NCBI GenBank assembly: GCA_015501585.1 | Contig: JADNRY010000199.1 | Span: 50,875 to 114,874 of the forward strand | DNA: 64,000 nt | Origin: Rhodocollybia butyracea | Lineage: Eukaryota > Basidiomycota > Agaricomycetes > Agaricales > Omphalotaceae | Direction: 5' to 3' | Shown: in pieces, positions 11,174 through 22,215 of the stretch | Layout of the letters: every line of letters starts with the position of its first letter | Position numbering within the stretch: the first letter of the stretch is position 1 | Translations under genes and position numbers: made by a program | Notes under the pieces: model-generated | Databases searched by the model: none | What the model was told of the DNA's origin: nothing | What the model saw: the letters and a program-made list of their open reading frames with translations, nothing else

Positions 11174-12139
11174 CTACAATATTGTTAATTGATAGCCCTC
11201 GGGAGAAGGAACAAGATACCTGGATACACCACCCATGATCTCGCCGTTAATGGTAAACACGCCACCGTTCTGCAAATTTGTTGCACTCTGATGGACCATT
11301 GTATTTGAATATCTCTCGTATCGGTGTCGGTGACTGTTCCAGCGGTAAGGAGCATCCAATCTGGAATATGATGAGTAATAAGGCTAATCAAGATTCAAGT
11401 AACCACTGATTTACTAAATACTTGCGGGATTTGCCTGTGGTTCCTTCGTTGCTATCAAATGGCAAACCAAAAGGCGGAGCTGAATACAATAATGTTAGAA
11501 ATACATAGCAATGTTGAACAGACTGGCTGATGAAGCAGCTTCAGCATACCAAGAAGATTGTTCCGTGTAGATCTAGGGTTGTCGAAGGAGGAACTCGTGC
11601 AAGGAGTCCCGCCCTCCGCTATCGGCGTCCGAAGGAGATGGGACGTGTTTAGGATAGGTTTACGGGCCCCCAAAGGGCTCCAATATTTCTCCTCTTATAT
11701 TCTATTTACCCTTTTCTTTACATCAATTTATTTGATCGTCGCTGTTCTGTCTGCGTAGAGGAGACCAGCTTTCCTTTTCGTTTTGTACTTCGTACGCCTG
11801 AGGCAAGTTTATTTATTTATGTCTTCGTGGAACTAGTACTTACTCTTACACATGTAGATTGGTACTTATTGGTTTCATGGCAGGTAGATATCTATTTGAA
11901 TACGAGGCGTTTGTACTTCGTACGCCTCTGAGGATTACATAGTACTTATTGGTTTCACAAGGGTTGATCTAGGGCATACAAATTCAGCTAGGTAGTACTA
12001 TCTAATTCATTGTCATTGGCCACTCAGCACATTGCTACTCACGAGATTAAGGTCAAACGGTTTGTCTGCATAAAGGTTGTACATCATACCCCAGGAGTCT
12101 GGTGCCCCATATGTTGAAGTCAAATGGCCAGAAGACATT
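11174..12139 (-). pseudogene. Glutaminase A-like (DUF4965/DUF1793 family) gene fragment
   Basis: Three minus-strand exon pieces carry the signature of fungal glutaminase A-type proteins. Piece 12139-12043 reads GHLTSTYGAPDSWGMMYNLYADK. Piece 11479 to about 11416 reads FGLPFDSNEGTTGKS. Piece 11360-11220 first reads HWMLLTAGTVTDTDTRDI, then needs a one-base frame change to read MVHQSATNLQNGGVFTINGE. The family normally has about 650-700 residues and is secreted; here only the C-terminal third remains. Order and orientation fit a single ancestral gene. A GCAAGT donor with a CAG acceptor joins the second and third pieces. The frameshift and the lost 5' part mark it as a pseudogene. A repeat-rich segment separates the first two pieces. 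Confidence 0.6.
11781..11962. repeat. Interleaved direct repeats
   Basis: TTTGTACTTCGTACGCCT occurs near 11783 and 11909, and GTACTTATTGGTTTCA near 11864 and 11943. They lie inside the gap of the glutaminase-like relic and look like a small insertion or a slipped duplication. Confidence 0.5.
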
Positions 12140-12671
12140 CTAGCAAGAGCTGAGTTTGCCACGAAGAAATCAAAGAAGAGGCATTTTCCTGGCAGGGAAA
12201 AAGTTACTCAGACTTAAATAGACCGAGTGGATACCAGCAGCCGTGCTTGAATAGACAAATATAAATCTCAGTTGGTTGCACAATTCTAATTTCTTCTTTT
12301 ACCATCCCCACAACCGTTTTGTAGTCATATCGTTTCTTCAAGCTCCTCTGGAAAGCTAGTTTTCATTGTCCTACAGACTCCTATCGGAGTTCTTAGCCCC
12401 AATAATGGGTGTGCATTCGGAAGAACCCGTGGCTTTCTACTTCAAGTACGATAAGGGCAGGGGTACGAGGATGTTCGGAGGAAGCTTGTATGGAATGATA
12501 GATGGCCCATAATATCTCAGGTGATGATGTGTAGGGTAGCCCATCGTACTTAGTGATACGAGGGTGGATGCGACGTCAAGATGGATTTGATTTCTTGTTG
12601 AACAAAACAATATATACAACTACGCCTACCGTCTCATTCTAACACTCATTAATATAACAGCTCAAGCCCCG

Positions 12672-13843
12672 AAGTGCCTTCATCTACTCCTTGAATTGAC
12701 AGTTTTGGTTTCAAAGGAAAACAAATGAGTCTAGAATTTTTGCACCTGACCCCTACCCCGCTCTGACACTGCCATGAGGTTCGGGAAGATCTGATACAAA
12801 CCGAGCGCGATAGCAGGGGCGTTGATGACATTGACTTCATCATGGATATAAAAGATGCGTAAGGGATGTGGAGAAAGAGTAGGAGGAATCATAGTTGAGA
12901 AAATGATTACTTTGAGTTCGATTGCCTTGACATCAATTGGATAGCTAAGACTCTCCAAATCTGGACAATGTCTAGCGAAATGCGCCAGTGATTCAAGCGA
13001 TGATAAATCACCAGCTGAATACATACGTGGACCTTTGAGACATAAACCTTTGAGATGAGGCCATGCGCAAGCAATTCTAACTGTTTTCTGGTTTGATACA
13101 GGGAGTGGGATCCTATAAGCGAGGTATTCAATCTGTTTCAGCTCCAACAGTGGTTCAAATATTGACCAAAGCTGTAGCTTATCGAGATCTGGTGGTAAAT
13201 GAGATAGTTCCTCCATAAGGTTCAAACACTGAAGGAAGGGAAAGAATGAGAGGATATGGGTGATGGCTGCAATATCAGGCAAAAAGAGGTCTCCAACAGT
13301 CCAACTAACCCTGAGATCCTGCAACATTTGAGGTCTGGCAGCCGCTAGAAATTTGTGTGTGTTGGAAGTTGATCCCTCTAGCTCAATTTTTGTCAATGAC
13401 GGAAATCCACTCTCAACACCCGTATAATCAAGAACAATCCCGGCAGGTAATGTCAAATGAAGAATGGTCAACCTTGGTAACAAGGCTATAGCCTGAATGG
13501 AATCGATCTCCAGGTAAGACAGGCGAAAGGCCGAGAGGACTTCCAAAGTACAGAGGCGGCTTAGTGAATGTGACAATCCAGAATAAGTGTACTGGTCGAG
13601 TGTCAGAGACTTCAGTCCCGGACTCTTTGAAACAAGAAGAGCAAGCGATGGTCCCAATTTAGAGCTTGAATCAACCTCTGGATATAGGTCATCACCTGAC
13701 GCGTAAGGGCATGAAACCTCTTGCAGACGGGCACCCAAGAAGAGCGTAAATGTGCTCGAGCTGCATAACTGGTAACTCGGCTCAAGCGTTTTAAGCTTTG
13801 GAAAGATGGGTTTTCCTTGGTTGAGATATTGTCGTGCGCACAA
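12672..13843 (-). pseudogene. F-box/LRR paralog lacking its 5' end
   Basis: An open frame from about 13828 to 12731 (up to 370 codons) aligns along its length with the LRR part of the F-box protein at 621-2169. Shared segments include GPSLALLVSK, SRLCTLE, LDYTGVE and LYQIFPNL. Similarity starts at the YLNQGKPIFPKL segment. The F-box and the first exon are missing, and sequence beyond about 13830 is unrelated. Similarity continues past the stop into the 3' flank down to about 12672, so the copy is a duplicated piece of DNA rather than a processed copy. The frame has no internal stop, so a truncated protein is possible. Without an F-box it could not act as an SCF adaptor in the usual way. Confidence 0.65.
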
Positions 13844-14163
13844 AATGTTTTTAGTAAATACGAGGAAAGGAATAAGAAAATAACAAATAGGATATCTTAT
13901 CTACCACACGTGATTTAGGCTACCAGCCGGATCACAGATAAAGAGAGCCGATACAATAGGCGACCGGATCATTGACGTCATGCCATGTATACGGCTTAAC
14001 GATAGTAAGTACTACATTGGGATACAGCTCCACTTAATTAGTATAAAGAGTAGTTTTTGATAGAAGAAATAATTAATTCAATTTGTCCTCATTTACTGTC
14101 ACATAAGTTTTAGGCCAGCAGAGACTGGATACAACTTAACGCCTGCTATACATTTACACTTTC

Positions 14164-14738
14164 ACGCCGCGCCCACTACTGCTCCCGTTGCCCTGCCTTT
14201 CCTGCCTTCTAGCCCACATCAGTGTCCTAGTTGCTTCCCACGTCTTTGCTCTCCTACTTGTCGCCCCGTATACTCCACTCCCCCATATATTCCTTCTACA
14301 AATTACTCACCTAGAGTTCCTCCCACCCCAATTCCCTATTACAGGCCTTACAGCCCCAACTACTACTACTCTGCCCCCAGCTCTTCCTACTATTACCCGA
14401 GGTCCGGTTACCAGGGTTATAATTACTACTGTACCATTTCGAGCAGTTCGTAAGTCACGGGTCACAAGGGACCCGGATCATCCGAAAGGTCACGCCTGGT
14501 CACAGGTATTAGAGGGACCTTACGAAAAAAAAATTTGAGTCACCGGCGCTACATGTACTAATTTTTTCGAGCGCCTGCAGCGCACTAACTAAATTTCATA
14601 GTGGTCACACGCACAATTGGGATCTTACGAAATTTTATTTCAGGAGGTGGGGTCACAGGTCACACCCCTTACAAAGTGCTCGAAATGGTACAGTATTCGC
14701 CTTACACTTCATGTCCTCCTTACTCCGCTTTTCTGTAA
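14164..14738 (+). pseudogene. Pro/Tyr-rich ORF split by a MITE
   Basis: From 14164 to 14428 one plus-strand frame is rich in Pro, Tyr, Ser and Cys (for example PYYRPYSPNYYYSAPSSSYY) and has no stop. It runs into a TA-flanked MITE at 14429-14693. Removing the MITE and one TA lets the frame continue through 14738 as YYSPYTSCPPYSAFL and a TAA stop, with the same composition. The start codon is not clear; an acceptor near 14113 is possible. No family is recognised. It ends 133 bp before the gag start of the Ty3-like element, so it could be a leader ORF of that element or an unrelated host gene. Confidence 0.55.
14429..14693. mobile_element. 265-bp TA-flanked MITE
   Basis: The ends CTGTACCATTTCGAGCA and TGCTCGAAATGGTACAG are exact inverted repeats flanked by TA on both sides (14427-14428 and 14694-14695). 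This fits a Tc1/mariner-type target site. No coding capacity. It interrupts the Pro/Tyr-rich ORF. Confidence 0.8.
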
Positions 14739-14871
14739 ACACTCAGCGAGCTGACATCTTTTGGAACTGACAATGGGGACTTCATATAATTGTAAGTCTC
14801 TTTGGAATGAACCAAGTCAATTTCTTTCTCACAGGAATTCTTAGTACATTCACACACTAGTTCTTATACAA

Positions 14872-17243
14872 ATGACTCAAGATAATATTACAGGTAAGTT
14901 ACCTTACCGTGACCAAGGATCAGACCAGGAAGAAGATGAATTTCCCTTGGAAAGCACCCTACTTCCCCCAATCTATTGGAGCCAGGTTTGACTCAGGTTA
15001 ATCCAGGAGCTCATTCCGTTCCTCCTCTTGCTTCGTACGTCTTTCCCGCGCACTCTAGCGCTTTTTGGTTACCTGCATCTAGCTTACCTACATCCCTTCA
15101 GACTGGTTCCACATCTGTTCCTACGAGCCATCAGTTGTTCGGTCATGTTGGAACAGCGAGTGAACTCCCTGTTAAAGGAGCTAGGGAGGCTCCTTCGAAA
15201 TTTACTGGACGGTATTCTCAGATTGAAAGTTTTCTCGAACATTATGATCACTTAATTAGCAAGTTTAATGTAAAATCTGACTATGAAAAATGCCAAGGGC
15301 TGCTTGAATATGTATCCACATCAGTAAAAATACAAATTCGCTCTACAATACATTACCAGCAATCGGACTGGACTGGGCTACGAAACTACTTACTAAAAAT
15401 CTATGATTCAGAAAAAGCGAAGCTTCGGTACAAGCCAAGTGACGTGTTGGCTCTAGCACACAATCATCACCTTTGTTTGTGTGACAACCTCTCACAATGG
15501 CTAAAGTACTGTTGAAAATACCAAGCCAGAGCCAGGTTATTGCACACGCAAAAGAAACTATCAGATCTTGAGTACCATGGCTGGTTCTGGATGGGTATAC
15601 CAACAGTACTACCAACAGTACTACAAGACCAGCTAAGGCAGAAATATCCTCATTGAAAGCCAGGAGATTACAAGCTAGTTCACGAGGTTAGTGAGGTAGC
15701 TGAGGAATTTGTAGAAACAAGTTTGAGGACATGATTGCAACCGGTCCTTACATGTTTGGCATAGACGGAGATCGGGATGAATCCTCAGTAGCCACTGACT
15801 CAGATTCGGACTCAGAAAGGGATTCTAGTTCCAGTGACTCAGATTACTCTTGAAAAAGAAAAAGCAATTGGACAAAGCACTACCACAAGAAGAAGTCCCT
15901 ACAAAAACATAAGAAAAGTTCATTGCCCACTACACTATCACCAACTGTGACAGATCCTCTGCAATCCAAAGAACAGATTCACATGACTAAACCTCAGTCT
16001 AATCCTGAAGAAGTGGCTGAAATCATTCATCAGCTAAGTACCTTGAAAGTGGATGACCCCACCTACCATGCAGTGTATTATAGAGCCTTACAAGTGGACC
16101 CAAGTGGTTCAGTCGAAAAGTGTTTCCAGGTACCACAAGTAGGCATGGGGCCGAGAACAGAAGTTCAGCGACTACCCCCGCGCAATTTTGAATCAAGCAG
16201 TGGTAGACCAAGAAACAGAACCTTCGAGGCTCAAGTATCCTGAAATGACAATGAGTGTTTTGGCTGCAGAGTGGTTGGCCACAAGCTAGGTGAATGCCAA
16301 GAAATGGCGGCGCGAATTCTTAGAGGAGAGGTGATACGCAATGCGGTCACAAACAGATATTTGATGCCGGATGATGGCCTTATTTTTAGGAATGGGCAAG
16401 AATCGCTAGCAGCCTCCATTGACCATATTCTGGAACAACAGGCAGTTCAAGGTCCACAGTCATTATTCATATGAATCAAGAATGAAGCACAAACCTACCT
16501 GGCCCAGGCATCGGAGGAAACGTACAAGAGGAACCTTGACTTATCTGAGGAAGCTGACTTCTCTGAATCAACAGATGAGTGGCAGGAAACATTCTGGCAA
16601 GATGAATTGGACAATGACAGTATTCCAGATTCAGACCTAGAGGAACAAGAAGATGAAATGGATTTCGAGTTTTCAGATAACGAATCAGATTCATCAGATG
16701 GCACTGAAACTAGAGCGGTGACAGCCGCAATGACAAGTTAAACCTCCCATCAGAGCCAATGGAATGCGTGCGCCCTGGAACCCCACTAGTATTCACAAAA
16801 CAGTGGAACATACCAAGGAAAACATCAACGGCAAAGGAAAATCTGATCTGCGATTGGACAACAAAGATGAGGTGTCAAAAATATCAAGTCTGCCCAAGGT
16901 TCCATTTCCTTCTACTAAGACAGGGCCAACAGTAGATATTGTCGACACTGCTAAAGAATCTGAACAACGATCAGTAGAACCTACTAAGACAATTTTGAAA
17001 TGCACACATACCAAATGGGTTCCTGGAAATGCTACCGCTCCACCAGACGTTGAAATGGCAGATGCTTCTAACCAAATTTCTATGTCACGTGAACAGAGAC
17101 CTACAGATATTCGAGAAGTACAATTTTGAGCTCTGCATAAAGTACCTGCAGAATCAGAAAAACGGCCCGCTCTAACAGAAGAAGGAAAGAGACGCCAACC
17201 TCCCAAACCACTTGTTCAAGACGCCACTGAGAGACAGTACATT
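14872..17243 (+). pseudogene. Ty3/gypsy-like Gag (degenerate)
   Basis: The frame starts at ATG 14872 and shifts near 14990. The core at 15150-15515 carries the capsid-like pattern KFTGRYSQIESFLEHYD, then SDWTGLRNYLLKIYDSEKAK. A TGA at 15513 stands where Trp is expected. After further frame changes, 16255-16300 encodes a CCHC zinc knuckle (CFGCRVVGHKLGEC), followed by the RILRGEVIRNAV and YLMPDDGLIFRNG segments. An acidic stretch and a Pro/Lys-rich tail run to about 17243. Gag would form the particle and bind element RNA. At least four stops and several frameshifts make this copy inactive. Confidence 0.75.
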
Positions 17244-18644
17244 GATACGCCCAAAACCCTTTTGGCCCTAGAATACTGTTTTTTGGCATTTCTGCAGTGT
17301 ACATAGTATCTGGAAGTCATTGGGAGTGCTACCCATGATCTCTAGTTACTGAAACCCACCCTCATGACCTGTAGTCTCATATGTATCTGTCTTGTCTCTA
17401 CAATTCACATATCCAGAAGGATTGATCAGTATGCAGTGCTCCATCTGATAAAGCATGCAAGAGACTATGGTCTGGACCTTGTGTATCAATGTGTTTCGCT
17501 TGAATCCAATGTAATACAAGCTCCTCCAACCTCTATTTGCTCAGAATTGTGATATATGCACTTCTCATTATATGTTAATTCATCCCCTGCTTGACAACTC
17601 TGAAAGAAAAGGAGTTTGTTATGTATATTTGGTTCCCTGAGGTCTATTCAATCGAAATACACTAGAAGCACTCCCAGTAATATTTGTAGCATTTGTGCAG
17701 CACCACTTCACGAGTTATGAGGGCTGTACCCATTACTACTTATAATGTTGGGATTAGAAGAGAACCTCCTTAGAAAGGTGTCACGCATGCGAAATATGAT
17801 CACGGCGGCATTTGGAGAACTCAATAGATATACTAGAGAGTCGAAATCCGAAGTCCCGAGTCGTGCCGATGTCCGGAAGTGGTTGAAATACAGAGATCTT
17901 GCTATAACTCCGAAATTAGGTCACTATTTGTTTAAGCCGAACATGAGCTAAAACCGCCGTTTCCCGGCATCCTCTGTGGTACTTTCGAGATAGGACAGTG
18001 TCCCTAGACCCTCTAGTATCGCTATAACCGAGTACAAGCATTTATAGAAGCTTGTTGTCCCTTCTCAAGTACAGGGAAGAGTGATAATCTCCAATTTCGG
18101 AGTGTTGATTTGAAATTTGAATTGAAATATAATAGAAACATGAAACTCGGCTCGTTAGAAGCTAGAGAGCGGTTTGACACACCCTTAAGTGGTCTGTGCA
18201 CACTACACAGCCGCGCTCCTGCTCTATATAATGTAGCCCAGATTGATAGTTGATCCCCAGGTTTGGATTCCCCCTCAGATTAGAGGCTGGGATTTCCCCC
18301 TCACTTCACACAGTTTTGTTTTATTAGTTTTATTTGTTTTGAGTCAAGTCTAGTACAGTTCAGTTCAGTTCAAGTATAGTAGATAGGCTGCAGTCAGGGC
18401 TCTTTCTGGGTAGATAACCCCTGGTCAGTGCTTTCTTGTATTATATATCCGCTTCCCCCCCCATTTACCTTTGTTCCTGCATTCACTATTCATTACGAAG
18501 TTCAATTCTTTGTAATTTCACATCCCCCCTCTGAACTTAGAGCCTTTATTGTAGTTTTGTGGTTGGTGTTGATGGTTTGGCTGTTTATTGGCCATTTCTC
18601 ACACTTTCCGCTTAGCCACAGTATCGCCCTCTCAACATGTGAAG
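17244..18644. mobile_element. 1.4 kb LTR-like insertion between Gag tail and retropepsin
   Basis: The Gag C-terminal frame stops matching at about 17240 and resumes at 18649 with the expected SELSGQINTKAVV segment, so 1.4 kb is inserted. The 5-mer acatt flanks it (17239-17243 and 18645-18649). The insert is non-coding. It has a TATA-like C-TATATAA at about 18230, followed by a pyrimidine-rich stretch, and looks like a long solo LTR. Canonical TG...CA ends are not exactly at the duplication, so the boundaries are provisional. Confidence 0.5.
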
Positions 18645-18649
18645 ACATT

Positions 18650-19675
18650 CAGAGCTATCAGGGCAAATCAACACAAAAGCAGTAGTCCATAGGTTAATGA
18701 ACATGCAGGTCACATTGCCTATGAAAGACATACTAGGATCTTCAGGAGAAATTTGCCGCATCATAAGTGATCTTATCAAGTTAAAGAATCCCAAAGTACT
18801 ATCAGTAGGTGTCGTGAAGCGCTAGAATATATGCTGAAAAAGCTGACTGCAGAGAATAAGCATACCACAGGAAACGGAAGACTAATTAGACTGCAATTAA
18901 AAAGTAATGGGCTGATCTTCTTCAGTATTCTGGACACCGGCTCTGAACTTAACATCATATCTCAAAAACTTGCCGAGCAACTGGCAGAGCCAGTGGACAA
19001 ACACCAAGGAACAAAAATGAGTGATGCAAACAGTGGGGAAGGTAAGTTGGCTGGAGTAGTTCAAGACGTCCATACTTGGTTTGGAAAGCTAGAAACCATG
19101 GGGATTTCTTTGTAGGAGAGAAAGTTCTGTTCAATATGTTACTAGGATGCCCCTGGCAGAGATACAACCATGTAAGTATTGACGAACGAGAAAATGGAAC
19201 CTACCCAATCTTTAAAGACATAGATTGGAAAGAGGTATATGAAAAACTTATAGCACCACCACAAAAAAGGGTGGAGGACCCTTTCGCACAGTTTGCACTC
19301 GATTTATTTGGGCCCCCAGGCACACCCCATAGCTTCTTTGTGAAACAAAAGTATGCTGAAATTTCCCCAGGACCTGAATGCATAGACGATGAGGAAGACC
19401 AGTTAGTATCTTTGAATGTATCCATAATTGGTCTTGACACAAACATAGATAATGAAATGCAAGAAGAGGAGTCGGAGCCTGTAATTGGAACCATCAAGCT
19501 AGAAGAACTGTATATGCAAACCCTACGCAATAGTAAGCTGAGGCTATGCCATGGTTCAGATAATTCAGGTGACACATCCTTTGGAAACTCGTACTCAATG
19601 GAACAAAATCTGACGGAAGAGCAATTGAAGACAACAAGTCAGCATCATCATTGGCAGAGCAAGATACAGAATTAA
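18650..19675 (+). pseudogene. Retropepsin domain of the Ty3/gypsy-like element
   Basis: The segment before the protease reads VHRLMNMQVTLPMKDILGSS. The catalytic motif is in FFSILDTGSELNIISQKL (Asp-Thr-Gly) near 18920-18970, followed by DANSGEGKLAGVV. After a one-base frame change near 19110 come VGEKVLFNMLLGCPWQRYN and VSIDERENGTYPIFKD. The order and the two conserved flap/loop regions match pepsin-like retroviral-type proteases of fungal gypsy elements. A TAG at 18823 and the frame change inactivate it. The acidic C-terminal part (19380-19675) is a linker to the downstream segments. Confidence 0.75.
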
Positions 19676-20228
19676 GCCAAAAAACATATGAGGCTTTTTA
19701 CCAATGGGCCTGGGATACGTATGAATTAGGCTTGATACTCCTATTGTGGACACTATGAGCAATTAATGAAATATCAGAACAAGTAAGCAGGCAGGGGGAG
19801 GGTAAAAAGACACACTCACATCCATCAACACCAGCAGATTCCCCATGTATTCCTACACTGTCGACTCCTACACACATTCCTACAGTACTTTTCCTTGCCC
19901 AAGTAGTCTCCGACTCCTGACTTGAATACTCTAGGCCCCGTCTACAATGGATGCCATCGTTTTCTTCTTCTTTGGAGGCTGGTCCTCCTGGTATACGCCA
20001 ATGTCTTTGTGGCCCTGCAGACTATGGACCTCCGCCAAGCAACAGCAACGAGACACTTTGCATTCTAAAAGATAAGTGTTGCATTGTACAAGAAGCGGAA
20101 GAACTGGAACTGGGATCTGCGGCGAGACTGATAATGTTTGTGGCTCCGTATTTTGTGAAGAGCTTTCCAGTGTGCTTGAACAACAATGAACAAACCATGG
20201 TGCAGAGAGTGGTTATTCTAGGTGGTTC

Positions 20229-20590
20229 CATCAGGAAAAGCTGTTTTTGCCTAGGTGACCCCAGAGTGGCCTAAAGCAAACTAGGTGACCTATGAATCCT
20301 ATGGCATCCTAGGAATTTGGGCTTGTCCCTTGCCAGTCAAGGCTCTTGAGGATTCCCTAGGGTATCCTAGGCAAGCCTAGGTTTGCCCAGGTTTGCCCAG
20401 GTGCTCCCCAGGTGTTCCCCAGGACCACCTGGGCAAACCTAGGCAAACCTAGGCTTGCCTAGGGAATCCTCAAGAGCCTTGACTGGCAAGGGACAAGCCC
20501 AAATTCCTAGGATGCCATAGGATTCATAGGTCACCTAGTTTGCTTTAGGCCACTCTGGGGACATCTAGGCAAAAATGGCTTTTCCTGATG
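20229..20590. mobile_element. 362-bp palindromic MITE, copy 1 (CATCAGG family)
   Basis: The ends are CATCAGGAAAAGC and GCTTTTCCTGATG, and almost the whole element folds into one long hairpin built of CCTAGG/AGGCAAACCTAGG motifs. It is flanked by TC on both sides (20227-20228, 20591-20592). Removing the element and one TC restores the frame across the host ORF (GGS joined to FITLGPEDT). No coding capacity. A second copy is at 33876-34234. Confidence 0.9.
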
Positions 20591-20762
20591 TCCTTCATTA
20601 CTTTGGGACCCGAGGACACTGAACCTGAAGCCATGGAGGGACACATGGTGGCAGACATATTTCCCAATAATCCTTATTTCGAGCAAACACCAAAGCTACA
20701 AGTACCTGCAGTCAATCCGGATATGTTCCTAAAGAATGCATTGGTAGCACTCAACAGAGCCC

Positions 20763-20928
20763 TGTTGGTTAATGAAGACTCTTAGACTCTGAGATGGCTC
20801 TGAGATGGCTCTGAGATGGCGGTTCAAGACTACTATTAGATTGTTATCAAGGGTTGTAGTTACACATCATTTGTATATATGTGTTTGTCCACAGCCTCGA
20901 TTGAGCAGCCCAGGATAAATATCCAACA
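20763..20928 (-). repeat. 3' LTR of the gag-only element
   Basis: A 166-bp repeat with TGTTGG...CCAACA ends and no difference that I can see from the 5' LTR. It contains a tandem CTCTGAGATGG motif. Confidence 0.9.
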
Positions 20929-20940
20929 CTCCCCCTCTGC
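20929..20940 (-). other. Polypurine tract of the gag-only element
   Basis: On the minus strand GCAGAGGGGGAG directly precedes the 3' LTR, the position where plus-strand DNA synthesis of an LTR element is primed. Confidence 0.7.
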
Positions 20941-20976
20941 GAAACAAAGAGAGCTCCCCCTAAGCTATAAATATAA

Positions 20977-22074
20977 TCAAGCATGAAAATCAATATACTC
21001 CTCCTCTTCAAAGGGTGGACAAGTAGGATGAGCAGAAAAACCATAAGTATCAATAGGAGCAATGAAATGTGAAGAGATGTTATTGGGAGGATTGTGAGTG
21101 ATGTGCGCAGTGTCATATGTGTGGTTAAGACACCAGTGCTTGACTTCCTCTGGCATGTCCTTGACACAGTTAGAAGCCTTGTGCGACATACCTCCACAAC
21201 GGTGACAGCCATCCATAGACATATCGCACCAGCGATTTCCGCGACTGTCTATAAATCCTTGTCCATCTTCATGGCCGCTTCCATTGGAAGCTCCCCCTCT
21301 TCCTCCCCCTCTACCACTAAAACTTTCCCTAGTACCAGATCCATTCCGACTTCCTCCTTTACTTCCCTTTCGGAAAGCTGTAGCATAAGCATGAGCAGCC
21401 TCTACACGGGAGGATGGTTCAGACGGGTTATTAATCCCATCTAAAATTTCATCGGCTCTCTTCTCAGGGTCAAATGAAACCATAGCACTCTCAAGAACAG
21501 TGCGGCAGGTTTTAAGATTGGGCTCGCCAGTAGGTTGGGCGAGAAGAGATGTTTTCCAGGCCTCGAATGATGAATGAAGGTTCTGGAGCATGATATCCTT
21601 GTGATAACTATCAGAGATTGTTTCACCGGAAGGGAGTAGTGCCTGAAGACGAGCACGCATATCATCCAAAGCATCAAGATAGACTTTGGTTGGTTTAAGC
21701 GCATCATGCGTAATGCGGTGATAGGCAGCACGTGTAGCTGAACGTGAGGAAAATGATGATTTTTCAAAATAGGAGACAAGTGCACTCCAGATTTCGGAAG
21801 CATTTGTCTTATCCTTGTAGATGTTTCGGCAGTCTCGATTAGTGAGGGATTTAATGATGGACGCAGCCTGTGAGTTGAATCGATCCCATTCCTTGGCATC
21901 AGCAGCCTCTGATGGACGTGAAGTCAACCCTGTGGCGATCTTGGCGCTCTGACCATCTGCACTAAGCACCATTTGCAGAACATCCTCTTTCCAGTTGCTC
22001 CAGTCATCAGCATTTGTAGTGGAAAGTAGGGGAATGTTCCTTCCAAGATTAAGAAGAGCTGAAAGTGTGGCCAT
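20977..22074 (-). CDS. Ty1/copia-type Gag (UBN2-like) with CCHC knuckle
   Basis: 365 residues, intact, starting at ATG 22072-22074. Residues 1-200 are helical with the pattern of copia Gag: WSNWKEDVLQMVLSADG, a SEIWSALVSYFEK segment, then YLDALDDMRARLQ. Residues 230-270 are Gly/Ser/Arg-rich and likely bind RNA. A CCHC zinc knuckle follows (C290, C293, H298, C303, in CHRCGGMSHKASNC), and the tail is acidic. The protein would assemble particles and package element RNA in the cytoplasm. The frame ends 48 nt before the 3' LTR, so no pol region was ever present in this copy's compact layout. An autonomous partner with the same LTRs is expected elsewhere in the genome. Confidence 0.88.
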   Translation of the reverse strand: MATLSALLNLGRNIPLLSTTNADDWSNWKEDVLQMVLSADGQSAKIATGLTSRPSEAADAKEWDRFNSQAASIIKSLTNRDCRNIYKDKTNASEIWSALVSYFEKSSFSSRSATRAAYHRITHDALKPTKVYLDALDDMRARLQALLPSGETISDSYHKDIMLQNLHSSFEAWKTSLLAQPTGEPNLKTCRTVLESAMVSFDPEKRADEILDGINNPSEPSSRVEAAHAYATAFRKGSKGGSRNGSGTRESFSGRGGGRGGASNGSGHEDGQGFIDSRGNRWCDMSMDGCHRCGGMSHKASNCVKDMPEEVKHWCLNHTYDTAHITHNPPNNISSHFIAPIDTYGFSAHPTCPPFEEEEYIDFHA

Positions 22075-22197
22075 AGTGAATGAATATGAGTCGTTGAAAA
22101 GGGATTGGGGATGGGATGATGAAATGAGTGAGATTGAGTGATTGGGTGAAAAGTAAAGCTCCTAGATGATGAATAAAACTCCTAGATGTATAGTGTG

Positions 22198-22215
22198 GAC
22201 ACGGGGCCCATAACC
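22198..22215 (-). other. Candidate primer-binding site
   Basis: Directly after the 5' LTR (minus strand) comes GGTTATGGGCCCCGT. Its position fits a tRNA primer site; which tRNA would pair was not determined. Confidence 0.4.

Noticed and set aside
11455..11673. Separate 72-codon gene upstream of the glutaminase-like pieces
   Set aside because: It overlaps a recognised exon in another frame, has no ATG and matches no family.
20977..22074. Virus-like capsid or domesticated host gene reading of the copia Gag
   Set aside because: It sits between two identical LTRs with a target duplication, so it is simply the element's own Gag.
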